DNA of 64,000 nt from Vicia villosa. Its lineage: Eukaryota > Streptophyta > Magnoliopsida > Fabales > Fabaceae. The DNA lies in assembly GCF_029867415.1 (NCBI RefSeq), contig NC_081186.1, positions 15,012,930 through 15,076,929 of the forward strand, in the 5' to 3' direction. The notes beneath the pieces are model-generated. The model was not told the DNA's origin. It saw nothing but the letters and a program-made list of their open reading frames with translations, and ran no database searches. Below are positions 36,001 through 47,770 of this stretch, piece after piece. Position 1 is the first letter of the stretch. Every line of letters starts with the position of its first letter. The position numbers and the translations under genes are program-made.

Positions 36001-36970
36001 ATCCCCACCTACTCATCAAGACAAAAATTTGGAAGAAGATCATCCATTCTCAGGCAGCGACAATGTGAACCCCCAAACACATAACAGTGAAGATACTGCG
36101 TCGGAGCAAGATGCTATGGAAGAAATTTCTCAACCAGAAAAACAAGATCCTCAAGGGACTTCGACTCTTGATACGAAAACCATTCCTGAGACAACTTCGA
36201 CGCTTGCCCCCGTGAAGCCTACTCCTTCGGAGCTGGAACAACTTAAGCAAACTGATCCTCTTAGTTTCTTAAAGGCTATCATGGATGCGAATACTTCTTC
36301 GCCTTCGGAACTTAATGTCTCTTCAGCTGCAACTGTAGAATCTAGTGATAAAGAAGATATTCCTAGCCTCCTCCGACAAATAAAAGAGAGATTCTTTGGG
36401 GTCAATCTTGTAGACGTCCTCAACCGGGAACCTATTAAGAGTCACAACTTAAATCAACTTCTAAAGAAGGTAGATTTGCTTCAAGTTTCCACAGAAGTTT
36501 CAGAGGTAATTGTTCTGTTAGGCTCTCTACTCGAGCAACTCCAGGCCAACATTCTTCGAAAGCAAAATGTCGAAAAAGAGCTATCTGAGACAATGGCCTC
36601 TCATGACTCTTCATGGAACTCTGCTGTGGACGCAACGAAACAAGGTGAGGCCCTCAAGCTTAAACATTCAGAAAATCAGAAGGCCTTTGATGATTATGAG
36701 AAGAACATCAACTCCTGGAAACAAGAGATAAAGGCACTCGAGGGCAAGATAAAAGAAGCTGAACGTTGTCAGGCAGCCATACAAAAATCTAACCAACAAG
36801 ATTTGCTCGAAGTGGTGCAGTCGGGAATTAAACATTTTGAGACTGCACAGAAATTAGTGCCAGAAATCGAAAGATTGAAGAAACAACGGGCACTAATTGA
36901 GCTTCGTATGTCTTCGTGGGAGACTCAATACTTGAAGATCAAAACGGATCTCCCTAAGGATTTTAACTAG
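33045..36970 (+). CDS. Plant mobile domain protein, antisense gene of Tat element, five exons
   Basis: Proposed exons: 33045-35133, 35196-35320, 35397-35663, 35741-35810 and 35892-36970, all GT-AG, in phase, with no internal stop: 1,209 residues. Exon 1 (696 codons) contains the plant mobile domain, with FHLPCGMVTPTLFDVAAITGL near residue 190 and LLYAGPFWLLQLWLNATF near residue 330. Exons 2-4 encode a Lys/Ser-rich, probably nuclear linker (KRKASSTA, KKRQKAVTPSRKGKR). Exon 5 is acidic at first and then a long coiled coil (about the last 170 residues). The domain occurs in MAIN/MAIL1 proteins linked to silencing and genome stability and in antisense ORFs of Tat retrotransposons; this one lies in such an element. 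A weak TATA (TTTAAATA, about 32925) precedes it. Function unknown; splicing is inferred. Confidence 0.8.
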
Positions 36971-37413
36971 ATGTTTTCAGTCCTGTTACTTGTTGCACCT
37001 TTGTTTTGTAATCGAAACTACTGTAAACTCATAATATTTGTATGCTTGACTCCCATTTATATCTATAATGTTTGCCAGCATTACTTTTAGCGAATCTAAA
37101 CATTTCTGCCAAAATATATCTTTAGATTTTCTACAGTGCTTTTTATTTAATGCAACGTGTAGAACCTGAACATCTTTCGCAGCATCCTTGCCTCTAGACT
37201 TGACGTTTCCCCTTCTCTAGCCATAATCATTATTAAACAGTGACGTCACTTTCTCCAAAACGTCGGTTTAAGACGTGCGTGCATCAGTTTCATGATTACT
37301 TCTCAACTTCCAAGGGCGGGAAACGGCGGAAGCCATAACTTCTTTCTTTGGAAAACCAACCGTAGTCCAATCACTCATTAAAAATTTAAAACCAACCTTC
37401 AGTATTCCCAGTC

Positions 37414-37421
37414 TATATAAA
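37414..37421 (+). promoter_or_regulatory. TATA box of second antisense ORF
   Basis: CTATATAAAGGG is a strong TATA match 115 bases before the ATG at 37529, on the strand opposite to the retroelement's own genes. Confidence 0.6.
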
Positions 37422-37528
37422 GGGTCAAATATTGTCTTCATTTCTTCATTCATGCGCTTTTTCTCCAAACCAAACACAGAAAAAGAAAACACACAACTTC
37501 TCTCTCAGAACACCTTTCTTATCTTGCA

Positions 37529-38263
37529 ATGGCTGAAACTCTCTCCTTTAACAACATCAAAGCCCCCATCAGAGGCGAGTTCAGACTCTCTGAGGATGAA
37601 CTTGTTCGTCATTTTATCAATATCGAAAACCTCTTTGTCAACCAAGAACTGGACTTCTATTTTTAAGAAGTCTTGGAGGGTGCTATCTATCCCAACATGG
37701 TGGCAGAATTATGGATGAATGCGTCTTTACGCATAGATCCTGAAGGTAGGACCACCATTGATTCTGAAATCCGACACGCTCGTCTCAGCATCACTCCCAC
37801 CACTATTGCCAACCTAATAAAATGCAATAACTCTGGTGCAACTTTTGATGACAACAGTTTCAGCATGACTACTCATCTCATGTTGAGAACTCTTATGGAC
37901 AACGATCGCTTCAGTGCCAAAGTCATCAGGATCTGGCACCAGATGCTCGTGGGGAACTTCCAACCTCGGCGGATCGATGAAAACAACATCATGGTTGAAG
38001 ACTTGGAGTTTATCCTCTGTGGTCTTCGAGGGAGGAAAATTAACATTCCTTTAATGATCTTTAAAGGACTTGTTAAAGCTGTCTCTATCGGTGTTGACCG
38101 TCGAGGGAGTGTGACTTGTCTTCCCTACGGGAGACTCCTCAATTACATTTTCCTAAAGAAAGGTGTAGTGAGGCGGATGCGTGACTCTGGAGTCAGGGAT
38201 ATGTTCGAAGCTGAACCTTCGCCTGTGCTGTCCTTGGAAGGCTTGGACCAAAGGATCAACTAG
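37529..38263 (+). pseudogene. Second antisense ORF of Tat element, one stop
   Basis: The ATG at 37529 opens MAETLSFNNIKAPIRGEF. A TAA at 37664-37666 interrupts codon 46, and the same frame is then open for 199 codons to 38263. The protein would be about 244 residues. It resembles unclassified plant transposon-associated proteins (SLRIDPEGRTTIDSEIRHARLSITPTTIANLI) but I cannot name a family. It lies between the PMD gene and INT, reads in the same direction as the PMD gene and has its own TATA box. The single stop may be a recent mutation. The related element at 48893-52020 lacks this ORF. Confidence 0.6.
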
Positions 38264-38514
38264 CTAGTTTTTTCCTTAGGTTTTTTTTCTTTATTTATAT
38301 GCCCCTTTTTTTTTGTAATCTTGGATCCTGTTATTTGGATCCCTTGTAATGCATGTACTTCCATGCTTTTAAATGAAAAATACTTTTGGTGTCTCCTTAG
38401 ACTCTTTTCCTTCCATTTAAAATTTATTCTGATCGCAAAGTCATTTTGATCAACGTAGCGTATATGTTTTGACACATGCCTGACCATTTTGGCTTTTCGT
38501 AGTACCCTGAGTAT

Positions 38515-41500
38515 CTACGTTTTTGCAATCCTTACTTCGTACATACTTGGTTTATATCTCTTCAAATATTTCCCGTTTACTCTTAAGATCCTACGATCTT
38601 CTGCTAATTCTTCAATTTCGTAAGCATTGTTCGAGAATACTTTCAAGATTCGAAAGGGTCCTTCCCAATGTGGGGACCATTTACCAAGTGCCTGATTCTT
38701 TCGATCTATAGGTAAAATAAGTTTCCAAACTAAGTCATTATTAACAAAAGTTTTACCTTTCACCTTTTTATTATATGCTCTGGACACTCTTTCCTTTTGC
38801 CTTTTTATCATTTCCAGTGCTCGAAGTCTGTCTTCGTCCAAATCTACTAACTCATTCATCATTAACTCCCAGTATACGTTGGGAGGAATGTCTGCTTGTC
38901 TTTGTATTCTTACCGATTGCAAACATATCTCAATTGGGAGTACTGCATCATGTCCAAACGTCAACTGGAAAGGAGTTGTATTTGTGGCTTCTTTTGGAGA
39001 TGTCCGACAAGCCCAGAGTGCTTGATCTAAAGTCTTATGCCAATTCTTAGGTTTCTTTCCCACATGTTTCTTAATAAGGCCAATTATTATTTTGTTTGCT
39101 GCTTCAACCTGTCCATTTGCTTGGGCGTAATAAGGTGTAGAAGTAAATAACTTGAAACCTATTTCTCTGGCAAAGTCTTGCATTTTTCGTCCAGTAAAGA
39201 CTGATCCCTGATCAGTTGTTATACTTTCTGGGATTCCAAACCTATATATAATGTGTTTCTGAATAAACTCAATCACAGCCTCTTGATCCACATTTGCCAG
39301 TGGTATTGCTTCGACCCATTTTGTGAAATAGTCTATTCCTACCAAAATGTACCTTTGACCTTTAGATGACTTGGGGTGAATTTCTCCAATCAAATCTAAT
39401 GCCCATCCCCTGAAAGGCCATGGTTTTACTATCGTACTTAATTCGTTTGCTGGAGCGTGTTGGATACCTGCATGTTCTTGGCACTCTTGGCACCCTTTCG
39501 CAAACTCTATGCAATCCTTTAACATCGAAGGCCAATACATCCCATAACGAAACAAGAGTCATTTCATTTTGTGCTCTGCTTGATGTGCACCACATGCCCC
39601 ACTATGTACGTTCGACAGAGCCAAATATGCTTCTGCTTCACCCAAGCATTTCAACAATACCCCTTCAAGAGTTTTCTTGAATAATTCATTTCCCATCAAA
39701 AAATTTGACAATGCTCTATACTTGATTCTCCTGTCTGTATTCGTCGAAGGATTTTTTAGGTAGTTAATAATTGGACTCCTCCAATCTGTGTCTGCCAACG
39801 AGTCTATATTTAGTACTTCGAATTGTTCTTTGTTGGCATAACCCAATTGTAAGTTCTCTAGATCACTTGGCGAAAGTTTAGTAAACATCGCTCTTCCTCT
39901 TACTTCAATCAATTCCTCCAACTTTTCTTTTGATACTTTATATCCTAAAGCTAATTGTGCCAAGTCGTTTGCTTCCTGGTTATTCACCCTTGATACGTGT
40001 TTTAATTCCACATATTCGAATTTCTTGAGTAGCCTATTTGCGATGACAAAATACATGATCAGATTCTCTTTGATACACTTGTACTCCTTTGTCAATTGTT
40101 TGATGACCAATTCGGAGTCTCCTTTAATTTCGACTCTGGTTTCCCCCAATTCTAACAAAGCCTCAAGTCTAGCAATTAATGCTTCGTATTCAGCTTCATT
40201 GTTGGAGCATAATGGACCTTCGATTTTAAACTTGAGCTTTGTTGGAATTCCATCAGGAGAAATTATCAATATTCCAACCCCAGTACCCTCTCTATGCATT
40301 GAACCATCGAAGTATAACTTCCAAGGTTTTAAGTCCACATAATGCTGATGATTCTCAACCACCGCATGGTCGACAATGAAGTCTGACACAATCTGACCTT
40401 TCATTGCCTTGAGAGGCTGAAATATTAATGAATATTCAGTAAGGGCCAAAGCCCACTTGCCAATTCGACTATGTAGTATTGGCTTAGATAACATATGTTT
40501 AATAACATCACAATGAGATGAAACGTAAACATCAACTGGCTTTATATAATACTTAAGTTTGATACAGGAGAAATACAAACAAAGGCAGAGTTTTTCTATA
40601 TCAGTATATCTAGTCTCTGCATCATTGAGTACTCTACTTAAGTAATAAATGGCTCTCTCGATGCCATTCTCATCCTCCTGGGCAAGCATGCTGCCTATTG
40701 TTTTATCTGATGCTGAAATGTATAGGCGCATGTGCTTCTTCCCATTTGGGGGAGACAGAATTGGTGGACAAGTCAAGTATTGCTTTATCTGATCGAAAGC
40801 TTCTTGATGTTCAGCACGCCATTCGAATTTTCCTTGCTTAAGCCGAAGTAGAGGTGAGAAAGCTTGCGTGCGTCCACTCAAGTTAGAGATAAATCTCCTT
40901 AAGAAATTTATCTTACCCAATAATGATTGTAGTTCTTTCTTCGTGGATGGGGACTTGATTTCCCTAATGGCTTTCGTCTTGTTCTGGTTAATTTCTATCC
41001 CTTTTTTGTGGACTACGAACCCCAAGAAATCACCTGCCTGCACAAAGAAAGCACATTTAAGGGGGTTCATCTTCAAGCCATATTTCCTCATTCTTTCGAA
41101 TGATTGGCTCAGATGATCGAGATGACTCATACCCGAGGTAGATTTTACCACAATGTCATCTATATACACTTGCATGAATGTTTCTATAAAATCATGAAAT
41201 ATAGAATTCATTGCTCTTTGATAAGTTGCCCCAGCGTTTTTCAAACCAAAAGGCATCACAACCCATCCGTAAGTGCCTATTGCCCCTGGGCAACGAAATG
41301 CTGTCTTGGATACATCATCTTCTGCTATAAAAATTTGATTGTATCCTGAATATCCATCCAACATGCTCAAATACTCAAAACCTGTGGCCGAGTCTACTAG
41401 CATTTCTGCTACAGGCATGGGATACTCGTCTTTAGGAGTAGCTGCATTAAGGTCACGAAAGTCTATGCATACTCTTAATGAGCCATTCTTTTTAATTACA

Positions 41501-42228
41501 GGTACTATATTAGCAATCCACTCAACATACCTTGTAGTTTGGATAAATTTGCACCGTAAGAGTCTTTCGACCTCTGCTTTAATCTTCGAGTGAATCTCTG
41601 GCACGAATCTTCTGGGAGTTTGCTTTATGGGCTTCTTTCCTTCTTTTATTGGTAATTTTAGTTCGACTAAATCCCTTCCTAGACCAGGCATCTCATCATA
41701 GTCCCAAGCAAAACAATCTCTGTTTTCTTTCAGCATTTTGATGACCGTTGCTTTCAATTCTGGTTCTAGTTTCGCGCTGATATATGTTATCCTTTTTTGA
41801 TCATTGTCTCCAAGATTTACTTCTTCAAGTGGATCTTGGGCCAACATCTTTATATTCGACGCCATTGGGTCTTTTTCGAACCCCAAAGGTTCCTCGTCGT
41901 ATATTGCATCCAACCTTTGGTTTGATTCTTCTCTTATGATCTCTTCGTCTGGAGCCGTGTGTTCAGGGAGTTCGAAACTCGCACGTATCTCCAATTCTGT
42001 TATTTCTTCTTTGGTTAAAACTGCATCTATCTTTGTATCTGATAGTTCGGCTTCGAGAGCCGCCTTCCTTTTGTTCTCGGCCACATAGGCCGAAATCTTT
42101 TCGAAGAACGAAGACTCAGACATGATTAATGTCATCGTCCCAGCCTGTTGGCCGTACTGTCGGATAATTCTCCAATGGTGCTGTATCTGGTGGACCATCC
42201 ATGATCTCTCTATCCCATTGGAATCCAT
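38515..42228 (-). pseudogene. Tat pol: RT, RNase H, integrase (one stop)
   Basis: The frame is open on minus from 42228 to 39562, has a TGA at 39559-39561 where relatives have Trp (HKM..LL), and continues in the same frame to 38515. RT motifs are intact: [22 protein letters not shown] and [10 protein letters not shown]. RNase H has the [12 protein letters not shown] and IKGDSELV blocks with Asp residues present. Integrase follows with WALDLIGEI, TDQGSVFTG and GQVEAANK, a complete D-D-E set. A GGPFRIL-type C-terminal region ends it; no chromodomain is seen. The frame overlaps PRO by about 110 bases in a different reading frame, so expression would need a shift or splicing, or the frame is broken. 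Otherwise well preserved. Confidence 0.9.
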
Positions 42229-42853
42229 TTGGGTGTAAAGTTAAATAGTACAATGCATTTTTATTTGGGGTATACATCTCTTCTGCAGCATGACAAGGGC
42301 CTATGTTTGCCAGGTTCCTGTCGAAGTTGGTTTTGTTCACCTGGTTGACCTCAGCCATGTAGTAACTCTGATCACCTTCGATATTCTCCACTATACCATC
42401 TTCTCTCCAAATTGTCACCCTCTGATGCATTGTTGAGGGCACAGCTGCTACCCCATGAATCCATTCCCTACCAAGCAAAAGGTTGTAGTTTGCCTTTGCT
42501 GGTATAACCATGAACATGGTTGGCCTGGTAACTGAGCCTACTGTCAAATTGACTTGAACGACTCCCAGTGTTTGTCCTATTTTGCCTTCGTAGTTAGATA
42601 AAACCATGTTATGTGGCCTTATATCCGTATCGAACATACCAATTCTTTTTAGCATGTATTGAGGCATTAGGTTCACTGCTGCTCCCCCATCAACTAGGAC
42701 TTTATTAATGCCAACGTTCTCAATCTTAGCCCTGATATAGAGTGGCTTCAAATGATTTCGCATACCCTCATCAGGCCTTTCGAAGAAAGCATTTTGTTCT
42801 TCTACTGCACCATTATTCAGCACATAGTAACACACAGGTTTGTGTTTTGTCAT
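42116..42853 (-). pseudogene. Tat aspartic protease region
   Basis: The frame of 245 codons carries VLVDGGAAVNLMP (active-site loop of D-G-G type, usual in Tat elements) and the LLGREWIHGVAAVPS flap-side block. It matures the gag-pol polyprotein in active relatives. It is in a different frame from both gag and RT, and the frame between gag and PRO has stops (for example near 42880), so it is cut off from gag. Confidence 0.8.
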
Positions 42854-42995
42854 TTCTTCGATATCAGCCTCTTCAGTCTTCTACTTCAGTTTCCTGATTA
42901 AACTCGTGAGGGAGTACGGAAACAAAATTGCAATTCAAGTTTATAGATGACACTCCATCAGAATCAAAATCATTTGTCATTCTATCCTCTTCTTT

Positions 42996-45438
42996 CTAGG
43001 AATTTGAACGCATCTTTTCTTCTTCATCCAAGAGTTTTTCAGCTTCGAATAATCTGCGTTCCACCGGAGGTTTGTTTGACTTTGCCCCCTGGTATGGGAC
43101 TTGGTTGCTACTAGATTCTCCAGCTTCTCTTGGCCTGTATTCCTTCTGAGCCTTTTTTATTCTCTGATGCCTTCTCCACTGGGACCGAGACATAGGATTT
43201 TTTCCTTTATAATTCTCCAATCGATACGCCTCTCGATTTGGTCTTTAAAATTGTTTCTTATATGCCATTGCAGTTCTACCACCTTGGTCCCAACTTCGCC
43301 ATTTGTTGGTTCTTGCATCAGCTTGCACCCACCTATCCCTTGGCGCATCTGCAGGGATTCTGAAAGTTACCCTTCGAGTTCTGGGGTGTGGGCTATCAGG
43401 CCTCTTTGTTGGAGTCCATATGTCGAAACCGTACAGGTTAGGACGCAACCCCTGAGTTTCTTGACTCATGTAGCAATACACACATTCGAATGATCGTGCT
43501 AGGATTTCGTCATAGACTGCCCCACATCTTGGGCAGAGAGCAACTTCAGTGTTTTCTTTGTGGCATCTGACCAAAAATCCTACCAAGTTTTCCTCCATCT
43601 TTGGGTACAGTTGTAGTAGGGGATTTGGCTCTCTTCCTGGGTGTTCCCACCTTTCGCGTCGAACCATTTCGAAGTTGGCTTCGACCCTTCGATTCAGCAT
43701 GATCGAACATCTTGGACACATCCATTGCTTACCACCATTTTTCTCGTGGCAATTCCAGAGATATTCTTTGAGGCTTTCGGTTCTTGGAGGAACTTCTATG
43801 CCCCCATTTTGCCTCGTCAGCCATGTCTCTAGTTCGCCAAATTCGGACACTGGTCGTCTGGCGCTGACCATGTTAACCGCTGCTGGAGGAACTTCAGAGA
43901 TCTGGATTTTCTGGAGTTTCATCCTGAGGTCTTCAGTGGCCTCACTGTTTTCTTCCTTCGATGCTTCAGTTATTTCTGTCTTGGAAGATTCTTCAACAAC
44001 AGTGTTGAAGACTATTTCACCTTTTAGGCTTTCAGTAGCCTGCTTTCCATTGAACATTGCTTTAGTCTCCACAACTTCAACTTCAGATGCCTCCACCATG
44101 TTGATATCTTCTACCTCGCAGAGGCTAGCGTCAGCAATGTTCAGGGGATTGGTATCGACCCTCATATGACTCTTGGTCTTGTCAGCAAACTTCAACCTTC
44201 CATCATTGAGAGCATTTTGAATTAGATCCCTGAAAAGAAAACATTGAGAAGTTTTATGGCCTAAAAACCCATGATATTTACAAAAACCTCTTTTCTTCCG
44301 TTGTTCAAACGGAGGAATTTTTGAATTTGGAGGTAGTATCATTTGGCCATCTTTTACCAATAAATCAAATATTTCATCACACTTGGTAATGTCGAATGTA
44401 TAAGTTTTCTTAGGGAACCTATCATTCTTATTGTTTTCTACTGGGTTTTTTCCATTGGCAGGATTTAGCAATTTGCAGGCGTAAGGTGGCGCTTCTTTCA
44501 ACTCAGCTAAGTCTATTTCGACTTCTTCAGGGCTATACGAGTCATTGAAAGACTCATCATCAGCGTCCTCGGCTTCGACGTACGCTACTCTCTCTTTCTT
44601 ATAACTTTTATTCGCCCTAACTTTTTCTGCCTTCAGTCGTTCGACTTGTCGAACCCTGTCTGCTAATTGGGCCATGTCCCTAAGGTATTGGGTATCTAGT
44701 TTCTTTCTTATTGAATAATCTAGACCACCTGCAGCCATTTCGACAAGTTCATGCTCTGGGACTGTTGTAAAACACCTTGATTTCAACAAACGGAACCTAT
44801 TTAAATAATCATCAATTGTTTCTGTGAATTTTCTTTTAACACTGGCCAATTCTTTCAAACTTATCTTAGTTTGACCCATGTAGAATTGCTCATGGAAAAG
44901 CCTTTCCAAGTATGCCCATGCATCTATCGAATTTGGTGGCAAAGTAGTAAACCAAATGAAGGCATTTTTTGTCAGCGAACTAGGGAAATATTTGATCCTT
45001 AAATCCTCGTTTCCCGCTAAGTCTCCTGCTTCCGTCAAATATCTAGCAATATGTTCCACCGTTGACTCATTAGTTTCGCCTGAAAATTTTGTAAATTTGG
45101 GTACCTTAGTGCCCGTAGGCAATTCTGTCTGCATGATATAATCTGATATAGGGGATGTATAGTTTGGACGTCTAAGTCCAGTACTAAGCCCATTATTGGC
45201 CATAACCCTTTCTATCATGGCAGTTAAGTTATTTTCTGTAGCCAGATTCTCTCTTCTGACTCTTTGAACAACCTCATCTGGGTGTTCGTTCCTACCCACA
45301 ATCCTTAATCTGGGTCGCTCCTCCTCCGTTTCTTGTCGAACGGGGACGACTCTTTGATTTGAAGCTTCTAAGTTAATTATTGGAGTTCCTTCGAACATCT
45401 CTGTTCTTCGTGAGGGGCCTACATCCCTAGTGGCTGTC
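42996..45438 (-). pseudogene. Tat gag, N-terminally truncated, with zinc modules
   Basis: The first Met is at 45398, but the frame is open further to the block junction at 45438, so the true N-terminus is lost. The gag core (TKVPKFTKFSG...FIWFTTLPPNSI...) is at about 45100-44700. A C-x2-H-x4-H-x4-C knuckle (CKYHGFLGHKTSQC) is near 44290-44250. Further on are two CHxxN...CPRC modules and a CVYC pair (about 43760-43470), which look like zinc ribbons and are unusual for gag. A TAA at 43245-43247 and another stop at 42996-42998 interrupt the same frame. It would form the particle shell in an active element. Confidence 0.85.
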
Positions 45439-47207
45439 CTAGCAACAAAACTTAGATCCTAATTTTTTTTTTTATAAAATGCTCTGAGCGCAACTACAGA
45501 GACTAACCATCGAGCCGGGGAAGACCATAATAGGCGGAAAATCTCCAAATTATTTAATTGATTATTATTTTTAACGGTATGAAGCAATAATTGGGAAATT
45601 TAAAAACTGAAAGTGAGGTCACTTAAAATTCATCATTTAAATGTTAAAAAAATTATTTCCCAAAATAAATCAGAAAACACGATCCAGAAAGAATATTAAA
45701 AATAAAATTCAACTAATTATGCAACTTCATTACGATGAATATGCAGCATTAATTTAAGAGGGAGTAACTAACTGGTTTGAAGCTTCTTGTGAAGCTTGTT
45801 GATCTCCGATAGAACATCCTCCTGATCTTTTCTTAACCGATCCAGTTCCTTCGAGTTCTCCAAAATTGACGCAATGTCCGGAGACGACATCGTTTTGATT
45901 CGATCAGACTCTGATTTTCAATTTTCAACGCTTTTCTCTCTCGAAATCGATGAACCCAAATCGGAAACTGAAATGGGAACTCAAATTTCCAAATTTAATT
46001 TATTCCAACGTGGGATTTTTTTTTTTTTTTTTTGAAGCGCTATTCAGCATTCGTTGTGCGGTGGTTTAGTTAGAATTAGAATCTCTGCATTAATTAATAC
46101 TAGTTGAGTTGAGATCAAATCTAAGGAAACGACGTCGTTTTTTTTTATTCTTTCAAGATTGATTCTCATTTTTTTTTTTTGGCTTACAGAAATAATTTTT
46201 TTAAATGTATTTATTTTTGTTTAAATATCATCATATACACAACTCAATCTTTAAAAAATGGATAAACGAATGATAATAATTTTTTAAAATGCCATCTCAT
46301 CGAATCTATCTCATTTTTAAATTTAAATTTTTTTTTTTTTAAAAAGCCAAAATCAAATTAGATTAACAAAGGCATATAAGGGATGCCAAACAGTACAAAC
46401 AGCATAATACAGAAAAAAAATACACCAGAACTAGCAATGCAACCAAGACACACAGACCCTGTGAAAAGGAAAAAAAGCTATACTCCACAACACTGGACAA
46501 CAAAGAACATATTTGCTGCCTGTAACACCAGTACTACAACTTCTCTACCAAAAACAGACTTCATGAAGTTGTTTCACCCTGCAATGAACTTCACTGATTT
46601 GCCTCACATTCTTTTAGAACTCAACATATTCAGCCACTACAGCAAAATAACAAAATAAACTACTCCTGTGACCGCAATTCTCCCGTGAAACCGAGTAAAT
46701 GAACACCTGACCGCCGCTCCATATATACAAAATTTCTCATTCCACGAATTTTGAATCTGCCAGAAACTCTAACACAGCCAGATTATCTATCATTCCAGCC
46801 CAAGCAAGCTTTTGGGTTAACAATCCACTGATAAATGGAAAATTGAAACCCTTTAACTTTACTCCTAAGCCACCACCAAGACGTCAAATGAATGTCGTAG
46901 ATAAAAGCTTCTCCCCGCGTATCGTTATTTCTGAAAATTATATCGTTCCGCTTTCTCCAGATAGTCCAAATACAAGCGTACCAAATGACAAGTAATTTTT
47001 CCTGTAAACTCTTGCCGCCATTACATAAACCTGCAAATAGATAGAAGTGTTGCACAGCAGAGTTATGAAATGCACCAGAAATATTCAGCCAGCTCGAGAT
47101 ATCACTCCACGCTGATGTCGTTATTAGGCACTCAAAGAAAATGTGTGACACGCTCTCTGCTATTCCACACCCAAATGGACAGTACCCTTTAGATTCCACC
47201 ATGATAC
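45439..47207. repeat. Duplicated block, copy B (SGF29 5' end plus LINE)
   Basis: Direct repeat of 29577-31605. It lacks the 232-bp MITE and a short segment near 45738. It ends (GATAC at 47203-47207) where copy A is interrupted by the Tat LTR, but here the LINE simply continues. Copy B thus shows the Tat pre-insertion site, and its left edge is the break that removed the Tat 5' LTR. Confidence 0.92.
45773..45890 (-). pseudogene. SGF29 exon 1 copy (partial gene duplicate)
   Basis: All 118 bases of SGF29 exon 1 are repeated, including ATG (45890-45888) and the GTTAGTTAC donor. Differences noted within the exon are silent, and the 39-codon frame is still open. Only about 330 bp of intron 1 follow before the Tat gag begins at 45438, and exons 2-9 are absent, so no SGF29 protein can be made from it. 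The upstream region is duplicated too, so the promoter may still work and would transcribe into the same-strand gag. Confidence 0.9.
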
Positions 47208-47770
47208 ATCTCTTGATTAAATTATCTCTCGTCGGGATTTTGTTTTGCCACACCCTCCATACTAACACCGACACTTTTAGAGGAACAATTATGCTCCACA
47301 CAGCCGCCAGACCCTAGTCTTCGATATTCTGCAAGTGTGATCCTTCCAAAATCTCTGCATAAGCTTCCTTCACAGAATACGTCTTTTTGGCCCATGTCCA
47401 CCAATCAGCCACATTTTCCTTCAATTTTAGCCCTCGAATATTTCCTACAATTTCCTCCTTTAATCTACGGTTGTCCTCATTTAAGATAGACGTCCATCTA
47501 TCAATCCACACATACTCCTCTCCCTCCTTCCTAAACGACTCTCCAACTGTGAGTTCTTTGTCTAGAGCTAACCCATACAACTCCGGATATACTTTCTTCA
47601 AACTTCTCCCTTCAACCCAAGGATCTCCCCAAAACCTTGTATGCGCTCCATCTCCAATTTCTCTAGCTACATTTTCCTCAAACCACTGACCTTTGAAACC
47701 GCCTTCCCCAATATCAATGGATTGAAGGTCTCTCCACCATAACGACTTAAGTCTCTCTAACTGTGATTTT
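46328..47770 (-). mobile_element. LINE (L1-type), 5' truncated, copy B
   Basis: The tail is the T run at 46328-46340. ORF2 on minus covers the C-terminal region: WADPW-like and WWTWAKKTYSVKEAY blocks, then WQNKIPTRDNLIKR and the zinc-binding CPFGC...HIFFEC (46783-47301). A TAG at 47314-47316 breaks the frame. The homology ends at about 47770 with no RT core left, the usual 5' truncation of LINE copies. Confidence 0.85.

Larger units (their letters stand above)
31606..45438 (-). mobile_element. Tat-lineage Ty3/gypsy element with antisense genes, 5' truncated
   Basis: On minus, reading from high to low coordinates: gag (45438-42996), PRO (42853-42116), RT/RNase H/INT (42228-38515), then two ORFs on the opposite strand (38263-37529 and 36970-33045), polypurine tract and 3' LTR (32596-31606). 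Antisense extra ORFs between INT and the 3' LTR are a known feature of some Tat elements such as Retand and Grande. The 5' LTR and the first part of gag are missing, because a second copy of the SGF29 5' region begins at 45439. gag, PRO and RT lie in three different frames with several stops, so the element is dead. It inserted into the LINE at 31605. Confidence 0.9.

Noticed and set aside
45773..45890. A second functional SGF29 gene
   Set aside because: Only exon 1 is present; exons 2-9 do not follow, and Tat gag begins 335 bases downstream.
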